The position numbers were made by a program, and so were the translations under genes. A stretch of DNA of 12,313 bases from Candidatus Sumerlaeota bacterium (GTDB lineage Bacteria; Sumerlaeota; Sumerlaeia; MWCT01), in the NCBI GenBank assembly GCA_026398545.1, contig JAPLSR010000449.1:1-12313 (forward strand), read 5' to 3'. Shown in pieces: positions 1 to 7,269 of the stretch (positions within the stretch are counted from its first letter, which is position 1; every line of letters begins with the position of its first letter). A model generated the notes under the pieces. That model did not search any database, was not told the origin of the DNA, and saw only the letters and a program-made list of their open reading frames with translations.

Positions 1-143
1 GTGTTCGGATGAGGCGCCTCTTTGCCCACGATGACACGCACCACATTCGGTTCCTCGCTGTCACACTTATCAATCTCGATAACAGGGATATGCTTTTCCT
101 TTCCTTCCTTATCCGCGCCCTTGAGGATATCCGCAAAATTCAT
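1..143 (-). CDS. Superoxide reductase (neelaredoxin/desulfoferrodoxin type), N-terminal part, cut by the window edge
   Basis: This is the first 47 codons of a minus-strand gene that runs off the left edge. The family reduces superoxide to hydrogen peroxide in the cytoplasm at a non-haem iron bound by four His and one Cys, without producing oxygen, and is typical of anaerobes and microaerophiles. The visible peptide starts MNFADILKGADKEGKEKH. It shows the EKH-x-P motif (Glu16, His18), which provides the mobile Glu and the first His ligand, and then GKEAPHPNT with His45, the next iron ligand region. The protein starts directly with this domain and has no desulforedoxin Cys4 domain in front, so it fits the class II (one-iron) form. 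The start at 143 is supported by AAGGAGGTG at 151-159 on the minus strand, 7 bases upstream. It lies 53 bases downstream of the ferritin remnant in the same direction, which suggests a former oxidative-stress and iron operon. The Cys ligand lies outside the window and cannot be checked. Confidence 0.88.
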   Translation of the reverse strand, partial: MNFADILKGADKEGKEKHIPVIEIDKCDSEEPNVVRVIVGKEAPHPN

Positions 144-167
144 TCTGATGCACCTCCTTCCGTTGTT

Positions 168-194
168 TAATTGTCAATTATCAATTATCAATTT
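168..194. repeat. Short AT-rich tandem repeat (TCAATTA unit) with adjoining near-palindrome
   Basis: A 7-base unit TCAATTA is present almost three times in a row (174-193). Its left part also forms a near-palindrome, TAATTG-T-CAATTA (168-180). It fills most of the gap between the ferritin remnant and the superoxide reductase gene. Such TCAATTAT runs are seen in intergenic DNA of several uncultured bacterial lineages. No function can be assigned, and the palindrome is too AT-rich and short to call a terminator. Confidence 0.6.
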
Positions 195-196
195 GC

Positions 197-667
197 TCAT
201 TCGCGTTTGCCCATTTCCTTATCGAGGAGATAGAGCGCCTGACCCTTGTCACCCAGCATCTCCAGTTTGAGGATAATCTCCTCGGCATTTTTCTCCTCCT
301 CCACCTGCTCGGTCACAAACCACTGGAGGAAGATTTCCGTGGCATAATCCTTCTCCTCGCGCGCAAGTTTTACCAGGTTGTTAATCATTCCCGTAACCTT
401 TTTCTCATGCTCCAGTTGCTTTGCGGCGATGTTCTTCACGGAGGCGAAGTCCGTTGGCGGGGCATCAATTGCCGCAAGCGTGACGCGGTGCGCCTGCATA
501 CAAATCAACAGCGAGGAGACCAGGTGGACGAAAAGGCGATACTGAGGTTTTGACAAGGTCTGACGAAAAGACTTGCAATACCCCGCCACATCTGCCACAA
601 AAAGAATAAAAGGAACGGACAGGAGGCTACTTCCTTTTTTGGTTTTTTTTAAAGAGCAATTAAACAA
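197..667 (-). pseudogene. Broken ferritin: C-terminal half fused to a transposase-like N-terminal fragment
   Basis: The frame is open from a TTG at 667 to TGA at 197-199 (156 codons). From about residue 61 (RVTLAAIDAPPTDFASVKNI) to the end it is a clear bacterial non-haem ferritin: helices C and D, with EHEKKVTGMINNL and FLQWFVTEQVEEE carrying iron-site acids, and a normal tail. A complete ferritin of this type is about 165-175 residues. The first 70 or so, holding helices A and B and the ferroxidase ligands equivalent to Glu17, Glu50 and His53, are missing. In their place is an unrelated stretch containing FRQTLSKPQYRLFVHLVSSL, which resembles the N-terminal region of IS4/IS701-like DDE transposases. 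An internal ATG at 499 would give only the 100-residue ferritin tail and has no clear ribosome binding site. A working iron store is therefore unlikely. It reads toward the superoxide reductase gene, so the two were probably co-transcribed before the break. The ferritin half is secure; the transposase origin is a fair guess from one motif. Confidence 0.8.
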
Positions 668-721
668 ACCCTTTTGAAGATTTCCCCCGTTCCTTCAATA
701 TTTTTTTATCAAAGAACAATT
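610..721. repeat. Imperfect direct and inverted repeats upstream of the ferritin/transposase chimera
   Basis: Two similar blocks, a T-tract followed by AAAGAGCAATT (643-661) and a T-tract followed by ATCAAAGAACAATT (701-721), lie about 58 bases apart in the same orientation. In addition, AAGGAACGG at 610-618 is matched by its exact reverse complement CCGTTCCTT at 687-695. Read on the minus strand, all of this lies at the 5' side of the transposase-like fragment, so it may be the leader or end of a former insertion element. I see no complete terminal inverted repeat pair and no target-site duplication. The rest of the gap up to 773 shows only a TAATAT stretch (752-757), too close to the next start to be a convincing promoter. 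Confidence 0.4.
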
Positions 722-773
722 TTCGGACTTCAAAAAACGCTAAAGTCTAGTTAATATAAAGAGGATTGTCAAA

Positions 774-2954
774 ATGCGAATAGTGCGGATAGCAGGTTTT
801 CTCGCGCTTCATTTTTTAATGAGTGTTCTGTATGTTTCTGCCGCTTCTATTGATCTTGCGCCGTTGATTAACGTCGGAGGGACGATTACTCTTAATCCGG
901 CTAATTCATATTATCTGACCACGGAGAAACGGATATCTTCTGACATCACGATTCTGGGGAATGGGGCGATGCTCTCCTTTTATGGGGGACCTTTGAAATC
1001 TGCGGCGCATCATATTGTCGTCATTCAAGACTGCCATATTATGGCCACCACCAGCTGGGCGGCTCTGGCGTTTCAAAGTGACACCGATGCTGAAGTCACA
1101 GGAGGCTCCATTGCCAGTCCGGGCAACAGCGCCATTTATGTCTCCGGTTCGAAGCTTGCCCTCTTTGGCACAGAGATCAAAAATGCCGCGTATGGTATCA
1201 ATTGCGAAGGTTCCTGCACTATTAATTTGACTAATCCCAATATTCATGACTGCGACATGGCTTACCTCCAGAAGGAGGGTGAATCTACATGGCATAATGG
1301 CAATGTGAACCAGACCGGAGGGGCGGCGATCAATTTTATAAGTTCCGTGTCGGTGGATATGACGGGCACCGAGATCACCATGAGCCAGAAAGGCAGCATC
1401 GGCATTCAATTCCTGGCCGATTCCACCGGCGATCTTCATGGAGTAAGCATTATGGGCGTTTCTCATGGCGTGTTTGTGGAAAACAAACCTGTTACCATTG
1501 ATTCGGAAAGCACCTTCTCCTGCCCGTTTCCATACCTGACGGACGGCACGGGCGGCGCGGGGGCAGGCGTATATGTCAGCAAAGGAGGGGCGCTGACCAT
1601 CCGCGACTCCTCCTTTACGGGATTTCAAAACGCTATCATGGCGGGTAATGGCACCATCCCGGCAACCGTGGATATTGAAAACTGCTCTTTTAATGATACG
1701 GAAGTCAGTGCGCTGAAGGCCGACTATGCCGTCAATGTGCGCTTTTTCAATAATGAGTGCCGTAATACCCATCAGGACACGATTTATATGTTCAATAATT
1801 CCACAGGCGTCATTGAGCGAAACCGCATTTTCAACGCCCAGAACTCCGGATTTGCCTTTAAGGGTTGCAAAGGAGGCATCCGGATCAAGGACAATTACAT
1901 GGAAGGCACCGTTCACCAGAGCATCGCCGTCAGGGACGGCAGCGAGAATGTGTTCATCATCGGAAACACGTTTGTGAACGGCGTCATAGCCAATATCTAT
2001 GTGGACGCCGCATCCACGGCGAAAATAACCGGGAATATATGCCATAAAACACCGGATTATAATATCCGTTTCCATGGCGCCAAGGGATGTTCTTTTGCAG
2101 GGAATCTTCTTTCCCAATCCGCCTATGGACTGGAGGTCAAGGATTCCGCCAATCCCGTTCTTTATTTGAACCGCATCGCGGATAATACGGGGAATGGGAT
2201 CCTGAATTACAATGGGGCTTCATCCACGATTTATTCCTCCCATTTTCACAATAACGGCTATTATTCCGTTTACAACAACACCGGCTCTATGATAGCCGTT
2301 TCGGGATGCCGTTTCAGCCCCGTTGTCTCAATGGCTTTAATGAATATTTCCGGTTCTGACGTCAATGCCTCTCAAAATTACTGGGAGTCTGCGACCGGTC
2401 CTAATGTCAATGGCGGCGGACCCGGCAGTGGGTCCATCATCACATACGCACTCAGCGGTTCCTCGGTTACTTACACCCCGTTCCAGACAACGCCACCCCT
2501 GTCTTCGGATAGCTCTTATCAATTCTCCCTCCAGTCTGCCGTGACCGCAACCTGGAACGCCTCTTTTGGAACGGTATCCCAGACATTTGTAAACCCCCTC
2601 GAGAGCGTGGATCATCAGATATGCGGTGCCCTTCAATGCTATGACACGAGTTATATCACCTCCTATGAATCCCTTCCCCCCAAAATGCTTAGCGGCCATC
2701 TCTTCGTCGTCTGGAACTCTTATTATCTTCAGTATTACTCCCAGTCCATCTCTCTTTCTTTTCAGTATGACGCCTCGTATTCCGGGAAACTCGGGCTCTA
2801 TAAACGCATGGATGATGGTGAGTATCATGAGATTCCTTCCTCACAGAACTTTCTAAACCACACCATTCAATACACGCCCGCAGACCCCTTTGACACCCAC
2901 GGGATATTTGTCCTTGTTGAAACCCCGCCCATCTCCGCGTTTGGATTGTATTAA
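774..2954 (+). CDS. Secreted right-handed parallel beta-helix protein
   Basis: This is a 726-residue exported protein. Residues 1-24 form a signal peptide: basic MRIVRIAG, a hydrophobic core, and a likely cut after VSAA. From about residue 75 to 540 it consists of short repeating strands rich in Asn, Gly, Ser and Thr, with units such as IRDSSFTGFQNAI, VDIENCSFNDTEV, FFNNECRNT, IERNRIFNAQNSG and IRIKDNYMEGT. These are the rungs of a pectate-lyase or NosD-like right-handed beta-helix. The helix ends with NYWESATGPN (535-544), a capping motif often seen in such proteins, then a Gly/Ser-rich linker. The last 150 or so residues look like a separate beta-rich domain with many Tyr residues (LFVVWNSYYLQYYSQSISLS). 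I see no LPXTG, PEP-CTERM or Por-type sorting tail. The start is supported by AAGAGGA a few bases upstream. Such folds bind or cleave polysaccharides, or act as surface adhesins; catalytic residues cannot be identified by eye. The next gene starts 23 bases after the stop, which suggests one transcript. Confidence 0.85.
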   Translation: MRIVRIAGFLALHFLMSVLYVSAASIDLAPLINVGGTITLNPANSYYLTTEKRISSDITILGNGAMLSFYGGPLKSAAHHIVVIQDCHIMATTSWAALAFQSDTDAEVTGGSIASPGNSAIYVSGSKLALFGTEIKNAAYGINCEGSCTINLTNPNIHDCDMAYLQKEGESTWHNGNVNQTGGAAINFISSVSVDMTGTEITMSQKGSIGIQFLADSTGDLHGVSIMGVSHGVFVENKPVTIDSESTFSCPFPYLTDGTGGAGAGVYVSKGGALTIRDSSFTGFQNAIMAGNGTIPATVDIENCSFNDTEVSALKADYAVNVRFFNNECRNTHQDTIYMFNNSTGVIERNRIFNAQNSGFAFKGCKGGIRIKDNYMEGTVHQSIAVRDGSENVFIIGNTFVNGVIANIYVDAASTAKITGNICHKTPDYNIRFHGAKGCSFAGNLLSQSAYGLEVKDSANPVLYLNRIADNTGNGILNYNGASSTIYSSHFHNNGYYSVYNNTGSMIAVSGCRFSPVVSMALMNISGSDVNASQNYWESATGPNVNGGGPGSGSIITYALSGSSVTYTPFQTTPPLSSDSSYQFSLQSAVTATWNASFGTVSQTFVNPLESVDHQICGALQCYDTSYITSYESLPPKMLSGHLFVVWNSYYLQYYSQSISLSFQYDASYSGKLGLYKRMDDGEYHEIPSSQNFLNHTIQYTPADPFDTHGIFVLVETPPISAFGLY

Positions 2955-2977
2955 CCTTTCAACGATTAGAGGCACTT

Positions 2978-4566
2978 ATGACGCAGCGACACCTTAAAGA
3001 AACCGTTCATGGAAATCCCAGGCATATCTGGATTGAACCCACCACCAGGTGCAATACCCGTTGTGTTCACTGCGGGCATTTTTATAAAAAGTTCGGGGAG
3101 AATATGCCGCCGGGGCTTTATTAGAAAATATCCAGAGATGTCCTGAACGATGTGAAGGTCGTGGATCTCATCGGGTATGGAGAGCCACTCATCGTATCCA
3201 TTTTCAATCGAATCCTCGAAGATTGTATCAGGAAGAAAATACTCGTCTACACCACAACCAACGGCCTCCTTCTTACCAATGAGGCAGTTCTCTCCCGTCT
3301 GGCCGAGGCAAAGGTGCAGCTGGCCCTCTCCATTGACGGCGCCCGGCTCGAGACCTTTGAATTCGTCCAGCCCTTCTTTCCCTGGAAAAAAATGCTTACC
3401 ATTCTGCAAAAGGTCAAAGACCGAATAGACGGGGATAAAAGGGAGAAACGGCATGGCGGCATTACCCGTCGCTTTGTATTTGTGGCGATGAGGCATAATA
3501 TCTCTGACCTTCCCGAAATGGTGCGGCTTGCCGCCCGCTACGGCGCACGGGATATCTATGTCCTTCCCCTCATGGACGAGGAGCACCTCGAGAAGGTCAG
3601 GGGGCAGTCTCTCTTTCATGAGCCGGAACTGGTCTATCGCGTCTATAAAGAGGTCCTGCCGCTGTCGGTGCGGCTCGGCGTGAATCTTACCATCCCCCCG
3701 TCCTTCATGCAGATATTTCCGGAGCACGGACTGGAGTCGCCGGATGGTGTCTGGCATAAAATTGCCATCTTGTCCCGGAGGTTATGGTTCCTGAAGCTCT
3801 GGGCGCATCGCCGTATGAGACACTTGATTCATTTCGAGTGGGGGTGTCTCCTGAAAGCCCTGGGCCGTTTTGCCAGACGCGTCACTGGCTTGGGAGTGCT
3901 CTTCCGCAGAAAAACAAGGTTGGGATGCCCGCTTTGTCTTTACCCTTGGAATGATTCCTTTTTCCGCGCCGATGGCAAGGTGATACCCTGCTGTGTGGGA
4001 ACACCACTGGGCGACCTGAAGAGCCAGAGTTGGGAGGATATCTGGAACGGTTCACTTTATAGAAATCTACGTCGGACGATTCATGGATGGAACCCGACCT
4101 CAATGTGCCGTTATTGTGGCTATATCCACGGCATCAACGGTGGCGACGAAATCTTTTACATCAAATATTTCGCCCATTTCCGCCTGGAAAATTGCCTCTC
4201 GACGACCTCTCCCTTCAATGGCGTGAAGGCTTTTATCACTTGGAGCGCACGACCGACGGCGCGCCCAGCCACCGGTGGATGACAAAGAGAGGCGTCCATC
4301 GTCTCCCCATGAGAAAAGAAGCTCGGTTTTTGCGCCTCCTTATCTTCCCCAAGTGCATTGAGGTCAGGCTCAACCCCGCCAGAGGGAGAATTAACGGTGG
4401 CAAATGGGGGTTCTTCGACAATTCTTGCTCCGAAATCCATCTCCCCCTGAGCGGCGTCGCTGGCGATGAAATTACGCTTGAAATCGAGACGGAAGAGGCC
4501 TTTTGCGTCGAGGGTGATGACAGGGTCCTTGCCCTGCCGGTGCATGGAATCGAGTATCTCTTTTAA
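2978..4566 (+). pseudogene. Radical SAM/SPASM protein with an internal TAG and a frameshift
   Basis: Translation from ATG 2978 (AGAGG a few bases upstream) gives the radical SAM cluster motif CNTRCVHC (Cys25, Cys29, Cys32), which binds the 4Fe-4S cluster that cleaves S-adenosylmethionine. Codon 49 is TAG (3122-3124), after which the same frame continues without a gap through KISRDVLNDVKVVDLIGYGE, the usual next segment of the family. A SPASM domain follows, with Cys pairs at 317/320 (CPLC), 338/339 (CC) and 377/380 (CRYC). After about 4188 the coding sense moves to another frame, which fits loss of one A from the run at 4188-4191. That second frame (to TAA 4564-4566) encodes a domain of about 120 residues, REGFYHLERTTDG to LPVHGIEYLF, resembling beta-sandwich modules found beside glycan-related enzymes. 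SPASM proteins modify peptides or, less often, small molecules; the substrate here is unknown. With one nonsense codon and one frameshift the gene is probably dead. TAG readthrough or sequencing error are alternatives. Confidence 0.8.
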
Positions 4567-4665
4567 TCCTTCATGCCTCGCGCCTGATGCCCCTTTCTCC
4601 CCGCCTTTTTTGCCCAGGGTGACCATCTGTGGCTGACGGGGAATTAATTTCCGCTCGGGAGCTTA
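4567..4665 (+). other. Gap with a possible remnant of the glycosyltransferase N-terminus
   Basis: No intact gene fits here. In the frame of the following gene, codons 4588-4644 read CPFLPAFFAQGDHLWLTGN, then TAA (4645-4647), then FPLGSL leading straight into the annotated start. Members of the GT-C/PMT family usually have a Pro-rich, aromatic segment in this position (PP-x-FP-like), so this may be coding sequence lost by a nonsense change. A TGA at 4585-4587 closes the same frame further upstream. The resemblance is weak and rests on one short peptide. Confidence 0.3.
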
Positions 4666-6270
4666 ATGCGTCTGGTTCATGAACCGCTTGAGGCCGTTTA
4701 TATTTTTTCCGTAGTCTCATGGTTGGTAATGCTTTCGGGGATGGCTGCTCTGGGGAGTATGTTGCGAATACCTTCCCCCGCCACAGCCCTGGCTATGATT
4801 GCCGTATGCGCCAGTCCCATGACCCGACTTTTATCCTTTTCGCCGATGCCGGACATATTCTCCTGGGGATTAGTCATCTGGACGGTTGCCGGACTTATAA
4901 AGGCTTTTCTGGAGCCGGAAAGGGGTGTGCCGGGTATTTTAACCGCATTATTTTGTTCCGCGGCAGGAACGAGCTTACGTTTTAAAATCTGGCCCCTGTC
5001 GGGACTTCTCTCCCTTTTCGCCATTATCTGGCTCATCAGGGTGCGGCCGGCATCCATATTGACCAGGATTGTAATAGTTCTGGCGGCAATCCTCCCATTT
5101 GTGTTCCCCTCACTCTGGGTTCTGAGTTCATATCGGACACTTGGTGACCCTCTTGCCTTTACAATGAGCACAAATCCACTTTATCGCCATTATACGTGGA
5201 ATGGGATGTTGAGGTATGAGCCGGCGATAAGGTCCACCCTTGGGGGGCATCTCAGGGATGCCCTGACATATCTGCAGTTGGTGTTGCAGATGGCTTTTCC
5301 GTTCCTCCCCCTTGCGCTGATGGGGGTATTTTCGGTCAGGCGGAGACGATTTATTGCCGGAATTGTTGCTTTAGCCATATTGCTGGGACTCTGGATGGTT
5401 GTGGGATTTATGTCCGGAATCACAGGAAACAGGCCTCAGAGGGTTGTTATGCCCCTTGTAGCGGTATTAGGTCTTCTGGCAGGTGCGGTGGCATGGTGGA
5501 TTGCCACAAGGCTTGCCGGACGCTTCAAGGCGCGAAGGGGGATTATCCTCAGTGCGGCCTTCTTTGTGCTGTGCATAATTATTGTTGGACGTCATTATCA
5601 CTATCTCCGAAAACAAATCGGGCATCAGATGCATTCCGGTCTGGATAGCAGCGCCATCACGGCAGGCTGGAGACTTTGCTATGAGCTGGGGGAGGAATCC
5701 CAGGTGCTCAAGGGGATTTCCCACAAGACTCCCATCCATGTCTGGACGCCGGTCAATCGCGCCGCCATGGGGGAATTTTATGCCATTCAGACGCTCAGCG
5801 AAAAACCCTGGCGGTTCATCTATTACTGGAAGGAATCGCCCGATTTTTTGCTGAATGACAGAAATGTTGAACTCCTGCTCACGGCCGACCTTCCGGAGGA
5901 AATGGCGGTGCGTGCGGGATTTCGGCTCCTTTTGCGTGAAGGGGCATACGTCCTGTGGGCGCGTCCCTCTATCCTTGGAAATCATTCCAACCCCGAGGCG
6001 CAAATTGGCGGGACGGCGCAGGAACCGACCTATATTCTGCCATATCAGCACCTCGAATGGGTGATGAAGGCACCTGAGGGTGAGATGGGCTGGAGTGAGG
6101 CGAAGGAATATGCCGGGCGTCTTGCCTATGGTGGACACGATGACTGGCGTCTGCCAAAGATTGAGGAGCTATGGTTTTTAACAGCCTATACCCTTGATAA
6201 TGAACCGGGATATGACATCCGCCTCACACCGCGACAAATCTCCCTTGAGGCAATAAATCATACTGATTGA
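4666..6270 (+). CDS. Polytopic GT-C/PMT-like glycosyltransferase, N-terminally shortened, with a truncated DUF1566 tail
   Basis: The protein has 534 residues. Residues 10-310 contain about ten hydrophobic membrane segments (for example EAVYIFSVVSWLVMLSGMAA, DIFSWGLVIWTVAGLIKAFL, RIVIVLAAILPFVFPSLWVL), with the GDPLAF motif and spacing typical of GT39-like lipid-linked sugar transferases. The first loop, where this family carries its catalytic acidic residues, is missing, so activity is doubtful. Residues 311-450 form an extracytoplasmic domain of the type that follows such membrane units. Residues 464-510 match DUF1566 (Lcl C-terminal-like): MGWSEAKEYAGRLAYGG followed by DWRLPKIEEL. That domain normally continues to a YWSS motif, but here it stops at RLTPRQISLEAINHTD. 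The last codons lie inside a direct repeat that recurs at 7270-7364. The start uses GGGAG at 4657-4661 and may be secondary, because family-like sequence continues upstream. A role in surface glycan assembly together with its neighbours is inference. Confidence 0.7.
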   Translation: MRLVHEPLEAVYIFSVVSWLVMLSGMAALGSMLRIPSPATALAMIAVCASPMTRLLSFSPMPDIFSWGLVIWTVAGLIKAFLEPERGVPGILTALFCSAAGTSLRFKIWPLSGLLSLFAIIWLIRVRPASILTRIVIVLAAILPFVFPSLWVLSSYRTLGDPLAFTMSTNPLYRHYTWNGMLRYEPAIRSTLGGHLRDALTYLQLVLQMAFPFLPLALMGVFSVRRRRFIAGIVALAILLGLWMVVGFMSGITGNRPQRVVMPLVAVLGLLAGAVAWWIATRLAGRFKARRGIILSAAFFVLCIIIVGRHYHYLRKQIGHQMHSGLDSSAITAGWRLCYELGEESQVLKGISHKTPIHVWTPVNRAAMGEFYAIQTLSEKPWRFIYYWKESPDFLLNDRNVELLLTADLPEEMAVRAGFRLLLREGAYVLWARPSILGNHSNPEAQIGGTAQEPTYILPYQHLEWVMKAPEGEMGWSEAKEYAGRLAYGGHDDWRLPKIEELWFLTAYTLDNEPGYDIRLTPRQISLEAINHTD

Positions 6271-6333
6271 TGAAAGATAGTAGATTCTCCAGCGGCTGTT
6301 CCTGAATTCATGATGCGAAAGTATTCCGAGAGG
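6239..6333 (+). repeat. Direct repeat, left copy (flanks the pseudopilin gene)
   Basis: These 95 bases recur at 7270-7364 in the same orientation. Positions 6263-6307 are identical over 45 bases; the flanks differ at a handful of positions. The first part encodes the final codons of the glycosyltransferase-DUF1566 frame (ISLEAINHTD and stop). The last part, ATGATGCGAAAGTATTCCGA, is a degenerate match to the first codons of the oligopeptide transporter (MTQKYPRG in the right copy). Within the identical core is a small CAGC-G-GCTG inverted repeat, too short to name as a recombination site. Confidence 0.9.
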
Positions 6334-6406
6334 TAAAATTCTTCATGGTTTTTTCTTTTCACATCTACCCACGATTAAAATTAAAAAAAGGAAGGAGGTA
6401 ATTTTT

Positions 6407-7054
6407 ATGTTTTCTTGTAATGTGAATTGTCGAAAAGGGTTCACTCTTATCGAGCTATTAATCGTCGTTGCGATTATAGCAATCCTTGCTGCCATAGCGA
6501 TTCCAAACTTTTTAGAGGCACAGGTCAGGTCAAAGGTATCCCGCGCAAAGGCAGATATGCGTACTCTTGCCACAGCGCTTGAAGCCTACGCAGTGGATGC
6601 TAATGCTTACCCAAGATGGTGGGAAGTTGCGGCGGGATGGAGACCAGCGGGACAACAGTATCCGTCGGTCAGCTGGCGTTATAACCCTTTAACGACCCCG
6701 ATGGCTTATATAACAAGTATCCCGAGGCCAGACCCATTCTGGACTCAAAGTGATACTGGCGGTGTTGTCGACAAAAAAGTCTATGACACTTATGATTACG
6801 TTGATGCCAAGTCGAGTCATGATCACAACTCCGTTGTCTCAAGCGTTTATGGGCGAATGTGGCGGATGTGTAGCGCCGGACCGGATCAAGTGCAAAGCTA
6901 TGGGGGGTCGACATGGGCAGGCTCTCCTCCGCATATCACCGTTTTTGGCTTTTATGACCCTACTAATGGAACAAGGAGCGCTGGCGACATTGTCAGGCTT
7001 GGACCTAAAGGGTCTTATTATCAACAATACGAGATCGGTTTTAATCCTGAATAA
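6407..7054 (+). CDS. Type II secretion/type IV pilin-like pseudopilin (prepilin N-terminal methylation domain)
   Basis: This 215-residue protein begins with a short basic leader ending in RKG, followed by FTLIELLIVVAIIAILAAIA. That is a textbook class III signal: the prepilin peptidase cuts after Gly10, Phe11 becomes the methylated N-terminus, and Glu15 is the conserved Glu+5. The next stretch, NFLEAQVRSKVSRAKADMRT, is the rest of the N-terminal helix, and ALEAYAVDANAYPRW fits the GspG-like pattern. The C-terminal domain (residues 60-215) is rich in Tyr, Trp, Gly and Pro, with segments such as RMCSAGPDQVQSYGG and FYDPTNGTRSAGDIVRLGP, as in the large families of lone pseudopilins of uncultured Gram-negative bacteria. 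The start has a strong AAGGAGG at 6392-6398. No other pilus or secretion genes are nearby. The gene lies alone between the two copies of a direct repeat, so it looks inserted between its neighbours. Its role may be as a surface fibre subunit, but the partner machinery is outside the window. Confidence 0.9.
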   Translation: MFSCNVNCRKGFTLIELLIVVAIIAILAAIAIPNFLEAQVRSKVSRAKADMRTLATALEAYAVDANAYPRWWEVAAGWRPAGQQYPSVSWRYNPLTTPMAYITSIPRPDPFWTQSDTGGVVDKKVYDTYDYVDAKSSHDHNSVVSSVYGRMWRMCSAGPDQVQSYGGSTWAGSPPHITVFGFYDPTNGTRSAGDIVRLGPKGSYYQQYEIGFNPE

Positions 7055-7269
7055 AAGAGAATGGACGTAAACGGAAAATGGAGGGGGCAATCCCGAATGG
7101 CATCAAGTTAAGAGAGAAAATGAGAGAAATTATTCGGATTGCGAAAGATTGATTTCACCACAGCGAATCTCCGATACTCGATATGATTTGCTGGTAGTAA
7201 GTATCCGGGGGCAGACACTATAATTATTACAAACTTAGATATGGGCGGTTTTGTTTTATTGACAGGGCA
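7055..7269. other. Non-coding stretch after the pseudopilin with debris resembling a mobile repeat
   Basis: I find no credible gene here. The segment 7198-7230 contains ATCCGGGGGCAGACACTATA followed by an AT-rich run. This resembles the GGGGACAGACACTATAATT-type sequences that I associate, from memory, with IS200-like or REP-associated tyrosine transposases in other bacteria. No transposase reading frame is present. The stretch carries no clear hairpin plus T-run terminator for the pilin gene. Confidence 0.35.

Noticed and set aside
168..194. The tandem TCAATTA units as a CRISPR array or terminator
   Set aside because: The units are 7 bases with no spacers, and the palindrome is too short and AT-rich and lacks a T-run.
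906..2117. A 403-codon open frame on the minus strand, opposite the beta-helix gene
   Set aside because: Its translation lacks domain-like composition, while the plus strand has a signal peptide and regular beta-helix rungs. It is a by-product of the codon bias of the real gene.
2966..3757. A 263-codon minus-strand frame opposite the radical SAM gene
   Set aside because: The plus strand carries radical SAM and SPASM motifs; the antisense frame shows no recognisable motif.
3152..4282. Taking the radical SAM gene as an intact gene starting at ATG 3152
   Set aside because: This would omit the CNTRCVHC cluster motif, which is encoded in the same frame just upstream, and would end in a nonsense tail after the frameshift.
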